Below, in pieces: positions 4,873-9,576 of a stretch of 9,576 bases of DNA (position 1 is the first letter of the stretch; the number at the start of each line of letters is the position of its first letter). The position numbers and the translations under genes were made by a program. The notes beneath the pieces were generated by a model. It searched no databases. It was not told the origin of the DNA and saw only the letters and a list, made by a program, of their open reading frames with translations. The stretch spans positions 2,126,982-2,136,557 of the forward strand of contig CP070766.1 in assembly GCA_020345705.1 (NCBI GenBank), given 5' to 3'. Source of the stretch: Candidatus Zixiibacteriota bacterium. GTDB taxonomy: Bacteria > Zixibacteria > MSB-5A5 > GN15 > PGXB01.

Positions 4873-6285
4873 ATGCAAAATCATCTCAGCAACAGCTCAG
4901 CGGCATACGGGAGCGGTATCAGTCCCGGGAAAAGGGTGTTTAAAGTCACTTCAGGCGAGTATGCGGGCAGGTTGGCGATCCTGATGCAGACTTCACCCTC
5001 TGATGTCAAGCTGTCGTACTCCGACTACCTCTATACCGACTGGAGCCAGCCTGAGAGCCTTGTCAACGACTGCGCGGACTACCCCTTCGATGCCGTTATG
5101 GACGATGATTTCAACATCTATCTGGTTTATACTCTGGGTTCCAATAATGATCTGGTCTGCCGCAAGTTGACATTCTGGCAGGGATACTGGATGGTGGGAA
5201 ATTTATATACCATTTATAACGGAGACGACAACTACTTTCCTTCGATAACAATCCAGCAGCCGAGCCGGCTCTGGGTCTCATGGAGCAGGCTGTCATCCGG
5301 CATATACTACGTCAATGCCAAACACTCCGATGATTGGGGAGAAACCTGGGGCAACGGACCATCGAGTTACGGCCATGAGTTGTCATCGGGGGTTTCAGAA
5401 GCATACTCCAAGGTCCTGGCCTCAGCTTCGTACGTCTACGCCATCTACGCTCAAGCGGGGACGAAGCTGTCCTTTCGCAGAAAGCACGTCAATGTTGCTC
5501 TCTGGGATGATGAGAGCGACATCGCCTCGGGCAGCGGCTACGATCACAACTTCGATGCCGCGTTTTCCGATGATAATTGTTTAGGAGTCGTCTTCGATGA
5601 CGGCAAGGTGCGATTCCGCGAGTTCGACGGCAACAGCTGGGGCGGAATTGTGGATATCGATGACAGTGGCGGTTCATTTCCTCAGCTCATGTACCGGGCC
5701 AGCTATCCCTATATAATCTACCTGTCGGATTTCGCGGCCGGCCGGAGGAGGATTCTGTATTGTTGCAAACGGGACGGGCAATTCGGCGAACCGGAGATTC
5801 TGGACAGGCGAAAGGCGCCTTTTGACCGGGCCCTCTGCTACAACTCTGTCGTCGCGGGTTTCAGCGACGTTACGACGGCCGCCCAGAACAGCGCCGCCGG
5901 AGACGTGTATCATCCGGATTCAGCCGTCATCTTCAAAGAGGCCGGTGATGCACTTTATCTGGGGATGCAGCACAAGTTTCATTACCTGATGATCATCCTC
6001 TCAACCGCGGGATCGGGCGGTAATATCAGCTGGCAATACTACAACGGACAAGAATGGATAAGTTTTGAGCCGTCGGGAGGCGGATATGATTTCAACTCGC
6101 TGGACAAGGGACTTTTACTCTGGAATGATTACACTTCGATTCCTTCTGATTGGCAAAAATACAACGTCGAGGACAGCAGCCTGTTCTGGGTAAAAGCCGT
6201 GGTCTCTTCCCCCTTCAGCACCGGACCGGTCGGAACACAAATTACCGCCGTTTCCGATGTTGAGGCGGTTGTACTTATGGAGTGA
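4873..6285 (+). CDS. Beta-propeller (BNR/Asp-box) virion protein
   Basis: 470 residues from ATG 4873, with GGAG (4863-4866) six bases upstream. An in-frame GTG at 4861 overlaps that site. Residues ~20-330 show repeated beta-blade-like units with W/Y-rich strands (YIYLVYTLG-type, RLWVSWSRL, YVYAIYAQ, YPYIIYLSD). They include one clear Asp-box SDDWGETW (residues 152-159), the turn seen in sialidase-like six-bladed propellers. No arginine triad for sialic acid is evident, so enzymatic activity is not claimed. Residues ~345-470 form a second beta domain with the pattern WQYYNGQEW...WVKAVV, like 'W-x-Y-x-G-x-x-W' modules of phage baseplate or tail proteins. It may be a surface, head-fibre or glycan-binding protein of the particle. 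Placement between capsid and connector genes is unusual. There is no signal peptide. Confidence 0.55.
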   Translation: MQNHLSNSSAAYGSGISPGKRVFKVTSGEYAGRLAILMQTSPSDVKLSYSDYLYTDWSQPESLVNDCADYPFDAVMDDDFNIYLVYTLGSNNDLVCRKLTFWQGYWMVGNLYTIYNGDDNYFPSITIQQPSRLWVSWSRLSSGIYYVNAKHSDDWGETWGNGPSSYGHELSSGVSEAYSKVLASASYVYAIYAQAGTKLSFRRKHVNVALWDDESDIASGSGYDHNFDAAFSDDNCLGVVFDDGKVRFREFDGNSWGGIVDIDDSGGSFPQLMYRASYPYIIYLSDFAAGRRRILYCCKRDGQFGEPEILDRRKAPFDRALCYNSVVAGFSDVTTAAQNSAAGDVYHPDSAVIFKEAGDALYLGMQHKFHYLMIILSTAGSGGNISWQYYNGQEWISFEPSGGGYDFNSLDKGLLLWNDYTSIPSDWQKYNVEDSSLFWVKAVVSSPFSTGPVGTQITAVSDVEAVVLME

Positions 6286-6288
6286 TGA

Positions 6289-7101
6289 ATGTCATATACG
6301 AATATTGATCTGGTTAAGAAGCATATCAGTCTTGATGACGTCGGCGGCGGCCTGAGAAGAGACTATCCGGTCATTTTTGTCGAGCAGGAATGGATCGGCT
6401 TGCCGGGGCGAGGTCTGGTGGAAAGCTCGCTGAGAGTCAAGGCCATCCGGGATTATTCCCCGGTCTTTGAGGAGATTGTCCTCACCGATGGAATCGTGTC
6501 ATTGACCAATAACTATCTGGTTCCCGATTCCATGACGGTTGCTTCCGACAGCTCCCTGGGAGCGATTTACAAGGAAAATACAGACTACAGCGTTGACTGC
6601 GATAACGGTACGGTCAAGCGTCTCGACGGGAGTGATATCGAATCGGGCAGCACAGTCTCGGTCTGGTATTACTATTATTCATTGTACGAGGAAGATACGG
6701 ACTATGGTGTGGACTACCGGGAAGGCATGGTTCGGCGCTTGCCCGGCAGCACGATTGAAGCTAATCAGACCGTTCTGATTGACTATCGGCTGTCAGGCAG
6801 CCAGCTCAATGATCCGATTCTTTCGGAAGCCGTGCTTGAGGCCAATGCCATCGTTGAGAGGCAGGTTGACCCCCATCGGCAGTTCGGGGCCGACCCGATT
6901 CTCCAGACCGCAGCTACTTTTCTGGCCGTATCCCTGGTTTGCCGGATGATGGCCGCCTGCGACCTGAAGTATAATCTTCTGGGCCGCCAGACTGCCGCGG
7001 CGTGGCTTTCTCTCGCAGAGAGCTACCGCGACGACTACACCGGCCTTCTCAAGGATTTCAGGCCGAAGGCGGCCAGATTGAGCGGCCCCGCGCATTCATA
7101 G
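6289..7101 (+). CDS. Head-tail connector-like protein with duplicated beta motif
   Basis: 270 residues from ATG 6289, three bases after the propeller stop, with GGAG (6279-6282). The opening SYTNIDLVKKHI and the helical C-terminus (about residues 176-255, including LSEAVLEANAIVERQVD and helices around LVCRMMAACDLKYNLL) suit a head-tail adaptor of the gp6/connector kind, which sits below the portal. Between them lies a beta region with a tandem duplication: residues 93-128 and 132-167 share YxExTDYxVD, then G-x-V-x-RL-x-GS-x-IE, then TV and a Y-rich strand. The two copies are offset by 39 residues. The NTDY-VD-NG motif is common in phage structural beta domains. The connector call is based on position and the helical part. 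A tail-attached role is an alternative. Confidence 0.5.
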   Translation: MSYTNIDLVKKHISLDDVGGGLRRDYPVIFVEQEWIGLPGRGLVESSLRVKAIRDYSPVFEEIVLTDGIVSLTNNYLVPDSMTVASDSSLGAIYKENTDYSVDCDNGTVKRLDGSDIESGSTVSVWYYYYSLYEEDTDYGVDYREGMVRRLPGSTIEANQTVLIDYRLSGSQLNDPILSEAVLEANAIVERQVDPHRQFGADPILQTAATFLAVSLVCRMMAACDLKYNLLGRQTAAAWLSLAESYRDDYTGLLKDFRPKAARLSGPAHS

Positions 7102-7113
7102 ACAGGAGAGCAT

Positions 7114-7485
7114 ATGCAATCATTGCCATATCTTAAAGGCCGGAGACTCTGGGTTATCCGCGATGTGATCATCTGGGGTCTGCCCAGCGACGTCGAGTTT
7201 TATTATCTGGGTGTGGAAAATGTCGATTCTTCCGGGCGGCTCATGTTCGGGTATTCATCAGTCGGGAACAGCGCGCAGGACATTAAATTCGCCGACCTGG
7301 TCGATCACAAAGGCAACAGCCTGCCGTCGGCGATTAAGGCCCCGCGCATCGTTATCCGGCCGCGTTCACCGTACAATGCGTATCTGGTCGGGGAGGAATC
7401 CGAGGGCGGTTTTCGTATCGTGCGGGACCCGTCCGCGCCCGGCCCGGTCAACGTTGATTTCTTTGTTTACGAAACCGGTAACTAA
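7114..7485 (+). CDS. Small beta-rich phage structural protein
   Basis: 123 residues from ATG 7114, with GGAGAG a few bases upstream and only 12 bases after the preceding stop. The chain is almost all predicted strand: RLWVIRDVIIWG, EFYYLGVENVD, then IVIRPRSPYNAYLVGEES, FRIVRDPSAPGPVNVDFFVY. The ending 'GEES-x-FxI-RDPSAPGPVNVD' looks like a recurring motif of small phage virion proteins next to connectors. I recognise the style but not a named family. The context suggests a neck, tail-completion or minor head component. There are no cysteines, membrane segments or signal peptide. Confidence 0.5.
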   Translation: MQSLPYLKGRRLWVIRDVIIWGLPSDVEFYYLGVENVDSSGRLMFGYSSVGNSAQDIKFADLVDHKGNSLPSAIKAPRIVIRPRSPYNAYLVGEESEGGFRIVRDPSAPGPVNVDFFVYETGN

Positions 7486-7503
7486 TTATGCCGGGGGAAT
7501 GGT

Positions 7504-7755
7504 ATGGAAGAAAACAAAGCCCTTGATGACCTTGAGATTCTCGAGAGGCTGAAAAATAAGATTTATAAGGCGATCGATAAAACCGAAACCTCGCCCAAAG
7601 TGGGCGATCTGTTGAAGGTGATTGAAATGAAAAGCAAGTTATCCGTGACCGGGAAGGCGGAAAAGAAATTCTGGGAGATGATAAATAAAATCCGCGAGGA
7701 AAAACTCTCGGATAAAACCAAGAGCCGCAGGCGAAAGCGAAAGCCTTCCAAGTGA
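7504..7755 (+). CDS. Small helical protein with basic C-terminal tail
   Basis: 83 residues from ATG 7504, with GGGGGA (7493-7498) five bases upstream. The first ~68 residues are charged helices (LDDLEILERLKNKIYKAID, VGDLLKVIEMKSKL, KKFWEMINKIREEKL). The last ~13 are nearly all Arg/Lys (KTKSRRRKRKPSK), suggesting nucleic-acid or acidic-partner binding. The 'VGDLLKVIEMK' then 'FW-x(2)-I-x(2)-IR' spacing may mark a small conserved domain, but I cannot name it. The stop overlaps the next start as GTGA, so the two are likely translated in a coupled way. Confidence 0.6.
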   Translation: MEENKALDDLEILERLKNKIYKAIDKTETSPKVGDLLKVIEMKSKLSVTGKAEKKFWEMINKIREEKLSDKTKSRRRKRKPSK

Positions 7756-9068
7756 CTCGGGCGCTCTTGAAAAACCGAAAAAAACGGAATGACATGCCTG
7801 TGACGTGTCTGTTGTTGGCCGTTCTACTGCTACTGACACTCGGTCGCGGTGCTGAAAGCAGTCAAGAATCGCGCCTGGCCGTCATTCGACTCGATGAGCC
7901 GCTAGCATCACATAACACTCGAGGGCGATCCCTGACGGCGCGGATCGGCGACTCAGTCTCGGGGGATTTCCGCCCGTTCCTTGAGCTTTCCGCCTGGGGC
8001 GGTGAGTGCACTTTTGAAGTGTCTCTGGGAAATGACGGTACCGCACAAATATCAGAACCGACAAAACGCTTCCGTAACGGTTCGCCCTCCATAAGCTGGA
8101 GTCAGGGCGAGGCCTCATCTGTTTCATTCTATAAGCGCGGTGACGGCAACCTGGAATGGGAGATTGTCGTGCGGAAAAAACCGACGGCCAATACCTTTGT
8201 TTATCCTATTCAAACCAAGGGCCTCAGGTTTTACTTCCAGGATACGGCGCTGATACCGGATCATATCGATTACTACATGCCTGACAGCGCTGTTTACTCC
8301 TATGCCGTCTATCATGAGTCGAAGCGCGATAACCGGATCGTTATCAATGGTACCGACACGACCTGTGAGGAATATCTTGCAGGGAAAGCCTTTCATGTTT
8401 ATCGACCCAGGGCGTACGATAGGCGTGGCGATACGGTATGGTGCGAGATACGAATCGACACCGCCGCCTGCGAGTTGAGGCTGACGGTTCCGCAGGACTT
8501 CCTGAACCGGGCCCAATATCCCGTGACAATCGACCCCACCATCGGATACACCACTCTCGGCAGCGCCGATCTCAATTTTAACGACTACGACCACTACTCC
8601 AACTGGGAAATTGAGAATCAACCGGACAGTACCGGAAATCTAACCACCGCCTTCGTCGGAGCCAGGGCAAGCGGAAACGGAGGAAAGGCCAGGGTTAACG
8701 TCTGGACAAAAGGAGCTGATTGCGGCGGAACGTCACATCTGGCAACCTCAGATGAGATAACGATAGATGACAATCTGACGGCGGCATGGTACAGCTCTTC
8801 GATCAGCGGCTCACTAAGTGCAGATAAGACTTACATTACTTCTTTCGCCGGTCTTTCCGGCGGGGCGATTGTGCGTCTCAGGTACGATGTTGGAAGCAGC
8901 GGCGACAGCAAGGATGTCAGCGATGATGATTGGACGGCGCCAGGCACTCTCTCCGGGTGCAGTGACAACCTTATGAATCTCAGCGCCTACTGTGAATACA
9001 CGACAAGCGGCGGTGGAGACAAGATGAACACGAGGCGCCGCAGAATAATACAGGAGGGAATCAAATGA
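7752..9068 (+). CDS. Exported fibre-like phage structural protein with C-terminal beta-sandwich
   Basis: 438 residues from GTG 7752, coupled to the preceding gene. A shorter in-frame start at ATG 7794 is possible, and neither has a strong binding site. The N-terminus is a Sec signal: basic ALLKNRKKRND, hydrophobic CLLLAVLLLLTL (19-30), likely cleavage near GRGA-ES (34/35), no lipobox. The mature part has two regions. Residues ~40-265 contain AGKAFHVYRPRAYD (210-223) and end in LTVPQDFLNRAQYPVTIDPTIGYTT (244-268, quoted partly: AQYPVTIDPT), a pattern I associate with phage minor structural and fibre-type proteins. Residues ~290-418 look like a jelly-roll: strands with VNVWTKG, a W-Y turn (AAWYSSSISGSLSADKTY), RLRYDVGSS, closing LSAYCEYT. 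A basic MNTRRRRIIQ tail follows. It probably forms an appendage or surface adhesin. The signal peptide is odd for a virion protein. Confidence 0.6.
   Translation: MTRALLKNRKKRNDMPVTCLLLAVLLLLTLGRGAESSQESRLAVIRLDEPLASHNTRGRSLTARIGDSVSGDFRPFLELSAWGGECTFEVSLGNDGTAQISEPTKRFRNGSPSISWSQGEASSVSFYKRGDGNLEWEIVVRKKPTANTFVYPIQTKGLRFYFQDTALIPDHIDYYMPDSAVYSYAVYHESKRDNRIVINGTDTTCEEYLAGKAFHVYRPRAYDRRGDTVWCEIRIDTAACELRLTVPQDFLNRAQYPVTIDPTIGYTTLGSADLNFNDYDHYSNWEIENQPDSTGNLTTAFVGARASGNGGKARVNVWTKGADCGGTSHLATSDEITIDDNLTAAWYSSSISGSLSADKTYITSFAGLSGGAIVRLRYDVGSSGDSKDVSDDDWTAPGTLSGCSDNLMNLSAYCEYTTSGGGDKMNTRRRRIIQEGIK
9052..9067 (+). promoter_or_regulatory. Strong ribosome binding site of the last gene
   Basis: AGGAGG (9052-9057) is seven bases before ATG 9065. 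It lies inside the end of the preceding gene, whose TGA stop (9066-9068) overlaps this start. It fixes the N-terminus and so shows that the signal peptide of the last protein is not a mis-called start. Confidence 0.8.
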
Positions 9069-9576
9069 AAAGACTTGTCATATTCATACCCATTGTCCTG
9101 GTGCTCCTTTTGAGCCGGGCTTTCGGTTATGCTATAGTCGATAACTCGAGCGCTCGTGACACAATCTCTATTCCTTTTGCGGTTATCGATTCCGCCGGCA
9201 CGGCCGTTGACCTCGCCGAGGGAGATTCCATTTACATTGTGGTCTTTTATCCCGGAGGCGCCGTCGCTTACAAAGATTCACTGGCCCATGACGGAAGTGA
9301 GATCAAGCATTACGACTGGGAAGATTTCAACGGCGGCCGCAATTACGTTTACACCGAACAGATTTCGATTCTGGACGGTGCCTCACCCGTCGTGGGAGTA
9401 TACACTTATATCCTGACAATTGACGACAATACCTCGGCCAACCTGACGACGACCTTCATGGGTCATTTCCAGGTTGTCAATTCAACGCTTGAATCTTCGC
9501 TTGATTCGGCGGCGCAGGGCCTCAGGCCTACCGTGGACGGCAGGACGCTCGATGTTACCGCAAACGGCGAAGCCGG
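9065..9576 (+). CDS. Exported fibre-like protein (partial, runs off the window)
   Basis: 170 complete codons from ATG 9065, open to the right edge, overlapping the preceding stop as ATGA. It begins with a textbook Sec signal peptide: MKR, hydrophobic LVIFIPIVLVLLL, cleavage expected after GYA (residue 23). The mature N-terminus is beta-rich and Ig-like (DTISIPFAVIDSAGTAVDLA, SIYIVVFYPGG, VVGVYTYILTID). It then turns, through a short helix-like STLESSLDSAAQ (140-151), into RPTVDGRTLDVTANGEAG (154 onward). I associate the RPT-x-x-GRTLDV...GEAG phrase with tail-fibre-type phage proteins, where it precedes the shaft. This suggests an appendage protein whose C-terminal receptor region lies to the right. 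As with its neighbour, an export signal on such a protein is unusual. The absence of the C-terminus limits the call. Confidence 0.6.
   Translation, partial: MKRLVIFIPIVLVLLLSRAFGYAIVDNSSARDTISIPFAVIDSAGTAVDLAEGDSIYIVVFYPGGAVAYKDSLAHDGSEIKHYDWEDFNGGRNYVYTEQISILDGASPVVGVYTYILTIDDNTSANLTTTFMGHFQVVNSTLESSLDSAAQGLRPTVDGRTLDVTANGEA

Noticed and set aside
4873..5862. Active sialidase
   Set aside because: One Asp-box and propeller-like strands are visible, but no FRIP-type motif or arginine triad could be identified, so only a structural or binding role is proposed.

Overview
The window is part of the structural (virion) module of a tailed-phage-like element: a prophage, a free phage or a gene-transfer-agent-like cluster. 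It runs from the 3' end of a large terminase gene, through capsid maturation, decoration and major capsid genes, to connector and tail/fibre-type genes. Almost everything reads rightward, with tight spacing, frequent 4-base stop/start overlaps and good Shine-Dalgarno sites, so the host is a bacterium with GAGG-type ribosome binding. GC content is moderate. Sec-type signal peptides on the last two proteins suggest a bacterium with an export-oriented surface. I cannot name the host from the sequence. A Gram-negative or candidate-phylum lineage is only a guess.

Layout. 2-172: C-terminal end of a terminase large subunit. 173-653: a gap of about 480 bp that looks AT-richer than its surroundings. 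It appears to hold a leftward mini-transcription unit (candidate promoter at 491-519 with direct repeats over it, a 39-residue membrane peptide at 293-412, and a hairpin whose U-tract is on the minus strand at 171-208). 654-2483: a 609-residue protein. Its first ~200 residues look like a prohead protease with a Cys3His cluster. Residues ~241-480 look like a decayed ATP-dependent DNA ligase core (nucleotidyltransferase plus OB fold) lacking the catalytic lysine. 2480-2779: an N-terminally anchored coiled-coil membrane protein. 2783-3196: a small helical protein of unknown role. 3273-3695: a capsid decoration-like protein. 3707-4810: an HK97-type major capsid protein. 4830-4857: a strong hairpin. 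4873-6285: a beta-propeller/Asp-box virion protein. 6289-7101: a connector-like protein with a duplicated beta motif. 7114-7485: a small beta-rich structural protein. 7504-7755: a small helical protein with a basic tail. 7752-9068 and 9065 to the window end: two consecutive fibre-like proteins, each starting with a signal peptide.

Working model. The terminase packages DNA, the protease processes the capsid (and probably the N-terminal part of the capsid protein), the decoration protein stabilises the shell, and the genes after the capsid gene build the neck and appendages. Two parts do not fit a textbook phage. One is the pseudo-ligase domain fused to the protease. The other is the pair of fibre-like proteins that seem to be routed to the Sec pathway, although tailed virions are assembled in the cytoplasm. 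No portal gene lies between terminase and protease, so it must be elsewhere. No tRNA, CRISPR array, insertion sequence or integrase was seen.
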